A stretch of DNA of 64,000 nucleotides from Fibrobacteria bacterium (GTDB taxonomy: Bacteria > Fibrobacterota > Fibrobacteria > UBA5070). A program made the position numbers and the translations under genes. The notes under the pieces were generated by a model, which made no database searches, had not been told where the DNA came from, and was given only the letters and a program-made list of their open reading frames with translations. Positions 1 through 8,486 of this stretch are shown here, one piece after another; within the stretch, counting starts at the first letter, position 1, and every line of letters starts with the position of its first letter. The stretch covers positions 248,001-312,000 of the forward strand of contig JACKCV010000003.1 in assembly GCA_020633825.1 (NCBI GenBank). Reading direction: 5' to 3'.

Positions 1-2515
1 GCAGGATGGACTCGCTCTTGCGCAACAGGCGTGTCACGACGGCCAGACGCGCATCGATGGCCTTGCGGATCCGGGGACCGTCGGTGGAATCCATGCCGGG
101 CAGTTCCAGCGAATCCTTCAGAGCCCGGATTTCGTCCCCTTCGGCCATGGAGGTCTGGATGGCGATCGAGGCGTAGTTCATCAGCAACCGACGGGAATCG
201 TCATCGAGGTAGCGGAGCTTGGGAGCCGAAGCGTCCATGCCGCGGTACTTGTAGACGTTCTCGAAGAGGTCGACGGTCCGGTCGACGTCGACCGGCTGCT
301 TCACGAGGGAGTCGGTGAGGACGTACACCATGCCCTGCATGCGGCAGTAGGGGGCGAACCCGAGCATGTTGTCGTCGCCCACGGTCGCGGCGAACACCAC
401 CGGTTTGCGCTTGGGAGCCTGCTCGTTGGCCATGATGATGTGCATGATCAACTTGTCCTGGATCTTCAGGTAGGGCAGGCTCTTGGTCCCGGGGAAATCG
501 ATGACCCGCTTGCCGACCGGAAGCTGCATGCCGTTGGGATACGGATTGCGCTCCGGGGAAAGCGCCTTGATCTCGGCGTCGGTGAGCAGGAGCGGAACCT
601 TCGGCTCGATGTCGCGCATCTGGCGGATGTACCAGTCGGTGTTGATCAGCGAGAGGTTCACCAGACGGACGTCGCGACGGACGCCGTAGGTCTCCTGCAG
701 GGCCCACAGGGGGAACGTGTCGTTGTCCCCGTTGGTGAAGAGGATCGCGTCCTGGGGGCAACTCATGAGGAGGTTGTAGGCGTAGTCGTAGGGGACGTGG
801 ATCCGGGATCGGTCGTGCTCCGTCCAGTTGGACGTCCCGGCGACCACGGGAACCATGGCGCACAGCAGGACCGCCCCCACGAATTTGGGTTGGCTGGTCC
901 AGTTCGACCCGCTGGGCATCTGCTGGCGCAGGCGCATCAGGAAGATCGCCATGGCCATGCCGTACAGGATGGAGACCAGCACGTAGGCGGGAGTGAAGAA
1001 GTAGTCGCGCTCGCGGACTTCCATGTGGACCGGCGCGGGGTACTGGACGTTCTGGCCGTTGGCGATGGCCTGTTTGTACCAGTACACGTCGGAGGTCTCG
1101 GGACGGGTCCCGTCGGCGAAGTTCACGTAGCCCAGGATGCCGAAGCTGGAGAAGATGTAGAGACCGGCCAGCAACCCGGCGAGGGTCTTGTCGCGCTTCC
1201 AGCCGAAGGACACGAGCCACCAGAGGGGAAGGTGGGCGAGGATGAACAGCGCCCACTGGGCCAGACGCTTCGCGCTTTGCCCGGGAACGGTGACGTAGCG
1301 GCCATCCTCGGCGCGTTGCATCCGAACCTGCAGGGCGGCGACCATGGAGGGGATCTTGTAGCCCAGGAAGGATTCCTCGCGTCCGGGCTTGAAGGGGAGG
1401 AACTGGGCGAACAGGTAGCCGCCGTACCCCATGTTCTCGTGGACCAGCAGCTGGTTGAGAGGGTGGGCACGCCGGGTCATGGCGCGCACCAGGGGATTCT
1501 CGGAACCGTACTGCTTGCGTTCGATGTATTCCTGGAACTCGCCCCAGTTCTCCAGGGACAGTGCGTCCTTCCAGGAGGGGGTCTTGTGGAGGTTGTTCCA
1601 GGTGGCGCGATCCTGGAGGACCAGGGGCTCGCGGATTTCCGGATCACCTTCGTCGATGATGGGATCGAGGGCCGACCGGATGGGGATGAACAGGTAGAGG
1701 GACCATGCCATCAGGGCCGACAGGGAGATCATGGCGGAAAGCTTGAAGCCTTCCTTCTGCCCGAGGACGGGGAGCTTCCAGAACAGCAGGCAGGCCAGGA
1801 AGGTGCCGATCAGGATGAAGGGCGTGTTGCCGGGCATGTAGAGGACGCTCATGACCAGGGGGCCGGCGATGTAGAGGGGCCACATCGTGCGCAGACGCTT
1901 GTCGACGACCACCATCCAGATGGTGATCAGCGGAAGGAACATCACCGTGAACAGGGTGAAATAGGTTCCCAGATAGCTGATGTACACAGTCACGACGAGG
2001 AGGCGATCCCCCCAGACCGTATTGCGCAGGTCGGTCCATTCCAGCATGAGGTACACCCCGAGGAGGGTGACGAACATGGCGCCGCAGTACACTTCGGCTT
2101 CCACCGCGGAAAACCAGAAGGTGTCTCCGAAGGTGGTGAGAAGCCCGGCGAAGATTCCACCGACGGCAGCGGCCCACAGGTGGTCCTTCTTCTCCTGGCG
2201 GGTCTGGAACATCCGGATGGACTTGAACGCGGTGAGGTAGGCGATTCCCGCGGTGAGGGAAGCCAGGATGCTGGAAGTCCAGTTGACGCGCATGCCCAGG
2301 TCGGGGAACCAGACGAAGAACATCACCGCCAGACGGGCCAGGACATGGTGCAACGGTGCACCGGGAGGATGGGGAACCATCAGGCCCTTGCCTGCCGAGA
2401 TGAATTCGCCGCAATCCCAGAAACTCACGGTGGGAGCCACGGTCAGGCTATAGACGATCAGCGCGAACAGGGTGGCGATGCCGGCCCCGTACCACTTCAG
2501 CTTGCGCTCGTTCAC
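1..2515 (-). CDS. DUF2723 multi-pass membrane protein (C-terminus cut by window edge)
   Basis: Large integral membrane protein; at least 838 residues are visible and the C-terminus lies outside the window. The start is GTG at 2515, preceded by a strong AAAGGAGAC ribosome site. The N-terminus has one membrane segment followed by the motif FWDCGEF near residue 30, diagnostic of DUF2723 (PF11028), a family related to GT-C-fold protein O-mannosyltransferases. About ten further hydrophobic segments follow, then a soluble C-terminal part with a NGDNDTF motif. Known of the family: GT-C-like topology, often glycosylation of exported proteins; a lipid-linked sugar donor would be expected, but no substrate can be read here. 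It is the last visible gene of the minus-strand operon, 28 bases after nusB. Family assignment is good; enzymatic role is inference. Confidence 0.85.
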   Translation of the reverse strand, partial: MNERKLKWYGAGIATLFALIVYSLTVAPTVSFWDCGEFISAGKGLMVPHPPGAPLHHVLARLAVMFFVWFPDLGMRVNWTSSILASLTAGIAYLTAFKSIRMFQTRQEKKDHLWAAAVGGIFAGLLTTFGDTFWFSAVEAEVYCGAMFVTLLGVYLMLEWTDLRNTVWGDRLLVVTVYISYLGTYFTLFTVMFLPLITIWMVVVDKRLRTMWPLYIAGPLVMSVLYMPGNTPFILIGTFLACLLFWKLPVLGQKEGFKLSAMISLSALMAWSLYLFIPIRSALDPIIDEGDPEIREPLVLQDRATWNNLHKTPSWKDALSLENWGEFQEYIERKQYGSENPLVRAMTRRAHPLNQLLVHENMGYGGYLFAQFLPFKPGREESFLGYKIPSMVAALQVRMQRAEDGRYVTVPGQSAKRLAQWALFILAHLPLWWLVSFGWKRDKTLAGLLAGLYIFSSFGILGYVNFADGTRPETSDVYWYKQAIANGQNVQYPAPVHMEVRERDYFFTPAYVLVSILYGMAMAIFLMRLRQQMPSGSNWTSQPKFVGAVLLCAMVPVVAGTSNWTEHDRSRIHVPYDYAYNLLMSCPQDAILFTNGDNDTFPLWALQETYGVRRDVRLVNLSLINTDWYIRQMRDIEPKVPLLLTDAEIKALSPERNPYPNGMQLPVGKRVIDFPGTKSLPYLKIQDKLIMHIIMANEQAPKRKPVVFAATVGDDNMLGFAPYCRMQGMVYVLTDSLVKQPVDVDRTVDLFENVYKYRGMDASAPKLRYLDDDSRRLLMNYASIAIQTSMAEGDEIRALKDSLELPGMDSTDGPRIRKAIDARLAVVTRLLRKSESIL

Positions 2516-2543
2516 GGACTGTCTCCTTTGGGGGTATTTGGGC

Positions 2544-2945
2544 TCAAGCCCTGACTTTTTTGGCGATGGGATCGAGAACGCCATTCACGAAGCGTCCGGA
2601 ACTCTCGGTGGAGTAGGACTTGGCGAGATCGATGAATTGATCGATGACCTGGTTGGTCGGGCTTTCGGGGAACTTGGAAAGTTCGGCCACGGCCAGACGC
2701 AGGACGCATCTGTCGATGAGGGCGAATCGGGAAGGGTCCCAATTGCGGGCGGTCTCCTTGAGCAGCTCCTCGGCCCGATCCCGCAACTCCAGTGCGTATT
2801 CGACCAGCCGCACGGCGAAGGCGCGCGCGGGAGGATCGGGGGTCAGGAAGACCAGCGCTTCGGGAAGGACCTGGTCGAGGGTCTCGGATCGGACTTCCAT
2901 CTGGTACAGCAGATGGAGCGCCAATTCGCGTCCGGCGCGGCTCAT
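2544..2945 (-). CDS. nusB: Transcription antitermination factor NusB
   Basis: 133 residues, the normal size for NusB, an all-helical RNA-binding protein that joins NusE (S10) on boxA RNA during rRNA antitermination. The N-terminus SRAGRELALHLLYQMEV matches the family's R-x-x-A-x-x-x-L-Y pattern, and the C-terminal half has the typical helix with NQVIDQFIDLAKSY and the end segment RFVNGVLDPIAKK. The ATG overlaps the ribH stop codon (ATGA), so translation is coupled. A ribH-nusB pair is one of the most conserved neighbourhoods in bacteria, which supports both calls. Confidence 0.95.
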   Translation of the reverse strand: MSRAGRELALHLLYQMEVRSETLDQVLPEALVFLTPDPPARAFAVRLVEYALELRDRAEELLKETARNWDPSRFALIDRCVLRLAVAELSKFPESPTNQVIDQFIDLAKSYSTESSGRFVNGVLDPIAKKVRA

Positions 2946-3412
2946 GCCGACTCGAGCCGACGATAGAGATCGGCCATTTCGATGGCCGATACGGCGGCTT
3001 CGAATCCCTTGTTGCCGGCCTTGCCACCCGAACGCTGTTCGGCCTGTTCGAGATCCTCGGTGGTGAGGACGGCGAAGACGACGGGAACGTTGGCCTCGTA
3101 GCCGAGTTGGCCGAGAGCCCGGGTGGTCCCGTTGACCACCTGCTCGAAATGGGGCGTGTCGCCGCGGATGACGCAGCCGAGGGCGATCACGGCGGAATAC
3201 TTGTTGGCGTCCACCAGGCGACGGGCCACGGGACCGATCTCCCAGGCGCCGGGAACCTTGAACAGGACGATGTCCTCGTCCTTGACGCCGTGCCGGAGCA
3301 ATCCGTCGCGCGCGCCCTCGACGAGACGGTCGACAACGAGCGAGTTGAAACGCGAGGCCACAAGGGCCACCGGACGTGATGGAGGTGCGAAAGCGCCTTC
3401 GATGGTCTTCAT
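2942..3412 (-). CDS. ribH: 6,7-dimethyl-8-ribityllumazine synthase
   Basis: Condenses 5-amino-6-ribitylamino-uracil with 3,4-dihydroxy-2-butanone 4-phosphate, the penultimate step of riboflavin synthesis, in a cytosolic icosahedral or pentameric shell. 156 residues. Family landmarks: ASRFN near the start, VPGAWEIG for substrate binding, ALGCVIRGDTPHFE with the catalytic histidine, and NKGFEAA near the C-terminus. The start at 3412 is chosen because AGGAG lies just upstream and the conserved core begins there; an in-frame upstream ATG at 3472 would add 20 residues overlapping the end of the preceding gene and is unlikely. Overlaps nusB by four bases. Confidence 0.96.
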   Translation of the reverse strand: MKTIEGAFAPPSRPVALVASRFNSLVVDRLVEGARDGLLRHGVKDEDIVLFKVPGAWEIGPVARRLVDANKYSAVIALGCVIRGDTPHFEQVVNGTTRALGQLGYEANVPVVFAVLTTEDLEQAEQRSGGKAGNKGFEAAVSAIEMADLYRRLESA

Positions 3413-3464
3413 CTCGACTCCTGAGTGGGGCAGACGGGCGAAATTAGCAACTGAAAGAGGTAGT

Positions 3465-4631
3465 TCATCCAAAGAGCGAGAGGAATCTGTCCAGAAAATC
3501 CCCTTCCCCGTCTCCGGCGTGGCCGAAAGGCTCGTGCCCTTCCACCGTCAGACCGTACCCTTGGAGGCCGACGATGCGGCGAGGCTTGTTGGTCAGGAGC
3601 ACGATGCGACGGACTCCGGTCTGCCACAGGATCTGGGCTCCGATCCCCAGGGTCTGCCGGTCGGGAGTCCAGCGCGGGGACTCCTCGTGCCCGACCCCGA
3701 TGGGGGGAAGTTCGGGCCGGTCCTCTCCCGGGGCCGGCAGCGCCTGCAAGTAGAGGAACACCCCACCCCCCTGCGCCACGCGATCGAGGGCGGCGTGGAT
3801 GCCCCGCAACTCCACCGCGGCCCGCGCCAGATCCCAACCCGCGTCGGGATTCTCCGCCTGGACGCGCACGGCGACCGGAGCCTCCGTGGAGATCTCGCCG
3901 GAAACCACCGCCGTGTGGGTGAGCCCGCGCACCTGGTCGCGCCATCGAACGATGCGAAGTTGGCGCCCCTCCCAGGTGACTTCCTCCTGGGAGGCGATCG
4001 ACACCAGGACTTCGTTGCGACGCCGGTACTCGATCAGGTCGGCGACCGAGCACATCGGCATGTTCCACCGATCGGCGAACTCCCGAAGGGCGGGCACCCG
4101 CATCATGGTGCCGTCGTCGCCCATGATCTCGCAGATCACCCCCGCCGGTCGATGCCCGGCCAACCGGGCCAGGTCGACGCTGGCCTCGGTCTGCCCGGAA
4201 CGGACCAGGACCCCTCCGTCGCGCGCGACCAGCGGGAACATGTGCCCCGGGGTGACGAGATCGTCGCGGGTGGTCGAGGGATCGACCAGGACCTGGACGG
4301 TCCGCGCCCGGTCGGCGGCCGAGATGCCCGTGGTGGTCCCCACCCGCGCTTCCACCGAGACCGTGAACGCGGTCTGGAGTGGAGCCGTGTTGTGGCGGGT
4401 CATCATGGGCAGCTCCAACTGCCGGGCCCGGTCCTCGGTGAGAGAGCAGCAGATCAGCCCGCGCCCGTGGGTGGCCATGAAATTGATCATCGCGGCGTCG
4501 CAGGACTGCGCGCTGCCGACCAGGTCCCCTTCGTTCTCCCTGTCCTCGTCGTCGCAGACGATGCACATGCGGCCTTCGCGGATGGCTTCGATGGAGCGTT
4601 CCACCGGGTCGAAGAAGGAGGATTGGGTCAT
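3465..4631 (-). CDS. ribB: 3,4-dihydroxy-2-butanone 4-phosphate synthase with degenerate GTP cyclohydrolase II half (RibBX type)
   Basis: 388 residues. Residues 1 to about 210 are a complete RibB domain that makes dihydroxybutanone phosphate from ribulose 5-phosphate: the acidic loop DDEDRENEGDL, the HGRGLICC segment and TPGHMFPL with its key histidine are intact. The second half keeps only the late part of RibA (TLGIGAQIL, LLTNKPRRIVGLQGYGL); the zinc-binding stretch G-D-x-x-x-S-x-R-C-D-C-G of true GTP cyclohydrolase II is absent and no cysteine trio replaces it. This matches the RibBX arrangement known in Proteobacteria, so GTP cyclohydrolase II must be encoded elsewhere. ATG overlaps the ribE stop (ATGA). 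ribH follows after 52 bases. Confidence 0.93.
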   Translation of the reverse strand: MTQSSFFDPVERSIEAIREGRMCIVCDDEDRENEGDLVGSAQSCDAAMINFMATHGRGLICCSLTEDRARQLELPMMTRHNTAPLQTAFTVSVEARVGTTTGISAADRARTVQVLVDPSTTRDDLVTPGHMFPLVARDGGVLVRSGQTEASVDLARLAGHRPAGVICEIMGDDGTMMRVPALREFADRWNMPMCSVADLIEYRRRNEVLVSIASQEEVTWEGRQLRIVRWRDQVRGLTHTAVVSGEISTEAPVAVRVQAENPDAGWDLARAAVELRGIHAALDRVAQGGGVFLYLQALPAPGEDRPELPPIGVGHEESPRWTPDRQTLGIGAQILWQTGVRRIVLLTNKPRRIVGLQGYGLTVEGHEPFGHAGDGEGDFLDRFLSLFG

Positions 4632-5221
4632 TTTTTGTCCTTGAGGAGTTTCTCGACGTACTTGGCCAGGACGTCGACCTCCACGTTCACGCGCCGACCG
4701 GCGCGCCAACGGGAAATGGTCGTGGCGGAAGCTGTGTGCGGGATGATGTTGACGGAGATGCGCGAGGCGGAAACGGATCCCAGCGTCAGGGAGATCCCGT
4801 CCAGGCAGATCGAACCGCGATCGATGCAGTACTTCGAAAGACCCGCGGGAAGTCGCAGGATCCATTCCGTGGAACCTTCGCGGCTCCGCGAGGAGACCAC
4901 CGAAGCCACGCCGTCGACATGCCCCTGCACCCAATGCCCGCCCATGCGGGTGTGGGGCAGCATGGCCCGCTCGAGGTTCAGCAGGTCTCCGGGTTTGCGA
5001 TCGCCCAGGGTGGTGACCTGGAGGGTCTCGGCGACGGCGACCACCTCGAACACGTCGCCTTGGATGGCCTCCACCGTCAGGCAGACGCCGTCGTGGGCGA
5101 TCGAATCGCCGATCGCCAACCCGTCCCGGAAGAACGGGGCCTTGACCAGCAGGCGCCGGTTCCCGCGCTCGGGCTTGATCGCCTCCAGGAGGCCCTGGGT
5201 TTCGACGAGACCAGTGAACAT
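4628..5221 (-). CDS. ribE: Riboflavin synthase, alpha subunit
   Basis: 197 residues with the two-fold repeated lumazine-binding barrel of riboflavin synthase, which dismutates two dimethylribityllumazines into riboflavin and the pyrimidine substrate of RibH. The start MFTGLVE is invariant in the family. Repeat one carries IAHDGVCLTV and GDLLNLERAM; repeat two carries GHWVQGHVDGVA, SICLDGISLTL and IIPHT. The ATG lies one base after the stop of the upstream outer-membrane barrel gene and its own stop overlaps ribB by four bases, so these genes are almost certainly on one message. Confidence 0.97.
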   Translation of the reverse strand: MFTGLVETQGLLEAIKPERGNRRLLVKAPFFRDGLAIGDSIAHDGVCLTVEAIQGDVFEVVAVAETLQVTTLGDRKPGDLLNLERAMLPHTRMGGHWVQGHVDGVASVVSSRSREGSTEWILRLPAGLSKYCIDRGSICLDGISLTLGSVSASRISVNIIPHTASATTISRWRAGRRVNVEVDVLAKYVEKLLKDKK

Positions 5222-5222
5222 G

Positions 5223-7166
5223 TCAGCCTCCGAACGTCCAGACGACGCCCCAACCCGACCGGATCCCCAGCGGCGTCCAGCCGGGAAGGACCGCCTGCTT
5301 GCGATCGCCGAGGTTCTCGATGCGCCAGAAGAGGTCGAAGGTGCGGATGGTGACGCGGTTTTCCAGGTCGAGATTCCAGGAGGCGGGGAGATTGGTCATG
5401 ATCGCCCCTTCCCGCCCGACGGGAACGTAGAAGGACGTGGAATTCCAGGTCGACAATTCCAGGGAGGAGGTGGCGCGGAACCGGCCCGGGAGCAGCTCGT
5501 CGCTCCACTGGACCTTGCTCCGGGTCCGCAGGGTGGCCTCCGAAGGATCGTGTTTTCCCGAGAACCCTCCCCCGGGCAGTCCGGTCCATCCCCAGCCCAG
5601 ACGGGTGGAGCCTTCGAAGGTCTTCCAGCGGCTGCTGATTCCGGCGTCGAGGGAATAGCCCTGGACGGTACCCCGGTCGCGACGGCGCAGCACGAGACTT
5701 CGATCGGCGACGTATTCCGGACCTTCTCCCGGCAGGATGGAGGCGCGGGACGCCCCCTCGATCTGGAGCAACGCCCCTCCGATCTGGACGGAACCCGCTC
5801 CGCCGCGAACCCCCAACCTCAAGGTGGCGAGGTCGCGGGTTTCGGTGCCGAGATTCGACTGGTCCAGGAAAGGCAACGCCGGATCCGGCCTCAATTCCCG
5901 ATCGAACCCGGGAAGGAGGTTGGAACGGTTCCACCCCAGGGCGGCCTCGAACACCCCCGGAGTCCAGGAAAGTTCGGAACGGGCATCGAAGGCGTCGTGA
6001 TCTTGTCCGTCCCAGGCTTCCAGGAGGGTCCATCCGCCCCCCGATTTCAGCAACAGATCCCCCCAGCGGAGGTTTCCGGAGACCCCCACTCGGGACAGAT
6101 TTTCGTCCATCGCGTCGTCGAAGTCCCCGTTGGAACGCATCACCTGGGCGCTCCCCTGGCTTTCCCGACGCCGGGCTTCCAGCCGGAGTTCGGCACCGGG
6201 CGTCCCGAGTCCCAGATGGAAATCCCCTTCCCGAACGGATTCGGAGCCGGAGGACAGGACACGCACCCCGGTGTCGGACCATGCCGGAAGCTCCCAGCGG
6301 AAATCGCCTTCCCGGGCGGCTCCATGCAGGCTCCAAAGGCTGCGGCGGAGGTCCAGCCGTCCGAAGAATCCCGACCGGGATTCGGCTCCATCGATCTTGG
6401 GGCGGAGGGAATCCCAGGTGGAGAGGGGGTCGGGAATCCCGCGTTCCAGATCGACCCAATTCCATCCCAGGTCGAGACGCCCCCCGGGCAGGGTTCGTGA
6501 AACCGAGGTTTCCCAACGCACGTCGTCCTGCCCGGGTCCGTGGCCCTGGTAGGGCAACCCTTGCGGTTTTCCACGGGGCCCGAACATGTCGTTGACCTGC
6601 TGGCGATACTCCCAGAAACGCCCCGGAGCCGAGCGCGTGTTCATCCTCAGATCGAGGCTCCAGGGCCCGAGCACCGCGCGGGACAGGCCGAACCCGAACC
6701 GGTAGGAATTCACCGCCCCGCGCCAGAACTGGACCCCCGTGGAGGGGGTGTCGGTGGCCGCCGGCCAAGGGTCCAGGAGGCGTTCCGGCTCGCCCCCCAA
6801 GCCGGGTCGCGACGTGGGCTCCACCGCGTAGGCGTGCAACGGTCCGGCGCCACCGGCCCCCGCGAGAAGGTCCGATTCCCCTTGGGCGAACACGGGGCGC
6901 TCGGACAGGGGAAGACCGACCCAGGGCAACCAGCGTTCGAACTGGCCATCGAGCTCCGCCGAAAGGACCCAGGGAACTCCAGGCCATCCACGGTGGGTGG
7001 CATTGGCCAGAGCTCCCGACACCGATCCCGAGCGTTCCGGGACCTTCCAGGAAGTCGGGGCGGGCCGCCAGGACGTTTCCAGGGAATCGACGCCGGGGGC
7101 GAGGGTATCCGTGCGGGAAGCGTGCAGGGCCGTACAGGCCAGGAGGATCAGGACTCCAGGATCCAC
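5223..7166 (-). CDS. Outer-membrane beta-barrel protein, TonB-receptor-like C-terminus, in the riboflavin operon
   Basis: 647 residues from a GTG start at 7166. The N-terminus (VDPGVLILLACTALHA) is a short signal peptide, and the rest alternates polar and aromatic residues as expected for a beta barrel. The end resembles the last strands of TonB-dependent receptors: IENLGDRKQAVLPGW, then GIRSGWGVVWTFGG with the near-terminal aromatic. No plug domain or TonB box is visible, so an incomplete or plug-less receptor, or another barrel family, is possible. The start overlaps the upstream kinase gene by 19 bases and the stop is one base before ribE. Placement in a riboflavin operon suggests a flavin-related transport role, but that is inference from context only. 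Confidence 0.7.
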   Translation of the reverse strand: MDPGVLILLACTALHASRTDTLAPGVDSLETSWRPAPTSWKVPERSGSVSGALANATHRGWPGVPWVLSAELDGQFERWLPWVGLPLSERPVFAQGESDLLAGAGGAGPLHAYAVEPTSRPGLGGEPERLLDPWPAATDTPSTGVQFWRGAVNSYRFGFGLSRAVLGPWSLDLRMNTRSAPGRFWEYRQQVNDMFGPRGKPQGLPYQGHGPGQDDVRWETSVSRTLPGGRLDLGWNWVDLERGIPDPLSTWDSLRPKIDGAESRSGFFGRLDLRRSLWSLHGAAREGDFRWELPAWSDTGVRVLSSGSESVREGDFHLGLGTPGAELRLEARRRESQGSAQVMRSNGDFDDAMDENLSRVGVSGNLRWGDLLLKSGGGWTLLEAWDGQDHDAFDARSELSWTPGVFEAALGWNRSNLLPGFDRELRPDPALPFLDQSNLGTETRDLATLRLGVRGGAGSVQIGGALLQIEGASRASILPGEGPEYVADRSLVLRRRDRGTVQGYSLDAGISSRWKTFEGSTRLGWGWTGLPGGGFSGKHDPSEATLRTRSKVQWSDELLPGRFRATSSLELSTWNSTSFYVPVGREGAIMTNLPASWNLDLENRVTIRTFDLFWRIENLGDRKQAVLPGWTPLGIRSGWGVVWTFGG

Positions 7167-8251
7167 GCGTTCAATCGTCGCTGGAACTCCACCATGGAGA
7201 CCGGTCGTTGTTCGAGATCCCGGGAGAGGCACTCGAGAAGGAAGGTGCGGAGGTTGTCCCCGTTGCGGTAGGGGATCCGGGGAACCTGGGGCTCGACTTC
7301 GGCCAAGGCGCCCAACCCGCGTTCGTCCTGGTCGATGTCGATGGCCGCACGCGCTTCGAAGGGGTTGATCCCGGTGAAGGCGTAGCAGGCCAGCACGGCC
7401 AGGGAGAAGATGTCGGTGCGTTGGTCGAGCCGGTAGTACTCGCCCCGAAGCTGTTCGTAGCTCATGTACGACTGGGTCCCGGGAACCTGCATGGCCATGT
7501 CGCCGACGGTGTCGGAGACATGCATCCAGCGGGCGGACCCGAAATCCGTCAGGATGGGCTGGTCGCCCTGCATCAGGATGTTCGTGGGCTTGAGGTCGCA
7601 GTGGATGATCCCGCGGAAGTGGAGTTCCCCGACGATCCCCGCGATCTGGTTCACCTGGACCACGCGCTTGACGAGTTCCTTCTCGTCGGCGGGACGGCGA
7701 CGCCACCGCACGGCGATGTCCTCCCCCTGCACGTACTGCATGATCATGTACAGGTGGCGCGGCTCTCCCGCTTTCCGGCCCAGGAAGCCGAAGTCGAACA
7801 TCTTCACCACATGCGGGGCGTTCTGGCTCGACAAATAGAGGTTGTACCCCATTTCGGTGAGGAACAGACGGATGTTGGAGTTGTTGACGTCGGGACGCGT
7901 GGTTCGATAGATCGTGGGGCGCAACACCCGTAGGACCGCCGAACGCCGCCCCTTCCCGGGAATGTTGATGTTCGGGACGTAGAAGACGTCGCAGAAGCCT
8001 CCGGACCCGAGCCATTTCTCGATCACCAGTTCGGGATCGTAGGCGCGGAAGTCCTTTTCGAGGGTGCGCACGTAGACTTCGAATTCTTCGCCGCGCTCGG
8101 GACAACGGAAGTTCGAAACGTGCAGGGAAGAAGGATCTTCGCGAACGGTCGATTCCGGCGCCGGTGTGGAGCGGGCGGGAAGGGAAACCGCCGGTGCGGG
8201 CTCCTCGTCGCGTCCCAGAAGGGACCGGAAGGGCTTGATGAGCATGTCCAT
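7148..8251 (-). CDS. Hanks-type Ser/Thr protein kinase-like protein, atypical ATP site
   Basis: 367 residues from ATG 8251. After an 80-residue N-terminal region comes a kinase fold: glycine loop LGSGGFCDVF (residues 81-90), catalytic loop HCDLKPTN (217-224, HRD changed to HCD) and metal-binding DFGSAR (236-241), then a P-G-T-Q activation-segment end with SYEQ in place of APE. The usual ATP-anchoring lysine of V-A-x-K is arginine (AVLRVLRP, residue 108), so activity may be altered or lost. No membrane segment is visible. A longer form beginning with TTG at 8314 is possible; neither start has a good ribosome site. It heads the operon leading into the barrel and riboflavin genes, overlapping the barrel gene by 19 bases. 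Confidence 0.82.
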   Translation of the reverse strand: MDMLIKPFRSLLGRDEEPAPAVSLPARSTPAPESTVREDPSSLHVSNFRCPERGEEFEVYVRTLEKDFRAYDPELVIEKWLGSGGFCDVFYVPNINIPGKGRRSAVLRVLRPTIYRTTRPDVNNSNIRLFLTEMGYNLYLSSQNAPHVVKMFDFGFLGRKAGEPRHLYMIMQYVQGEDIAVRWRRRPADEKELVKRVVQVNQIAGIVGELHFRGIIHCDLKPTNILMQGDQPILTDFGSARWMHVSDTVGDMAMQVPGTQSYMSYEQLRGEYYRLDQRTDIFSLAVLACYAFTGINPFEARAAIDIDQDERGLGALAEVEPQVPRIPYRNGDNLRTFLLECLSRDLEQRPVSMVEFQRRLNAWILES

Positions 8252-8315
8252 CTTGTGGAAGGAAAGATAGACGTCCGAGACCCGATCTTCCTCCCCCGAT
8301 CCGGGGTTTGGCAAT

Positions 8316-8331
8316 TGTGAGGTGCCTCACA
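8316..8331. promoter_or_regulatory. CRP/FNR-family operator (TGTGA-N6-TCACA)
   Basis: A perfect inverted repeat, TGTGAGG and CCTCACA separated by TG, which equals the CRP consensus TGTGA-N6-TCACA exactly. Its centre is about 61 bases upstream of the start of transcription predicted from the promoter at 8349-8377, the classical class I activator position. It lies between the divergent kinase and CsgG-like genes, so it could act on either. The regulator itself is not in the window. Confidence 0.6.
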
Positions 8332-8348
8332 GGCGGATCCTCCCTTGG

Positions 8349-8377
8349 TTGACGACCGCTTTTTCCCCCAGTACTCT
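8349..8377 (+). promoter_or_regulatory. Sigma-70-type promoter of the CsgG-like/FISUMP genes
   Basis: TTGACG (8349-8354), a 17-base spacer, then TACTCT (8372-8377). The predicted start of transcription is near 8384, giving a leader of about 100 bases to the ATG at 8487. Nothing else is recognised in 8252-8486 besides this promoter and the CRP-type box. Confidence 0.6.
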
Positions 8378-8486
8378 TGAAGTTGTTCTGCTTCTCGTTC
8401 TCACTCTTGGCCCAGACTCCGAAGCCCGGAGGGGCCGCATTCCGCCCAAGGGAACCAGGACGTCCCACCCAAGGATCGAGCCGACG

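Noticed and set aside
440..2554. A 704-residue open frame on the plus strand
   Set aside because: It is antisense to the DUF2723 gene, has shadow-like His/Gly/Val composition, and the minus strand carries the family motif and ribosome site. High GC makes such shadows long.
3123..6500. A 1,125-residue open frame on the plus strand across the riboflavin genes
   Set aside because: It spans four well-identified minus-strand genes out of frame; low-complexity Arg/Pro/Gly composition shows it is a shadow.
8252..8314. Longer kinase start at TTG 8314
   Set aside because: The added 21 residues are unlike the family and the start would abut the CRP-type box; kept only as an alternative.
5222..8486. 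FMN riboswitch upstream of the riboflavin genes
   Set aside because: No RFN-type conserved boxes are visible; ribE follows the barrel gene by one base, leaving no space, and 8252-8486 lacks the motif.
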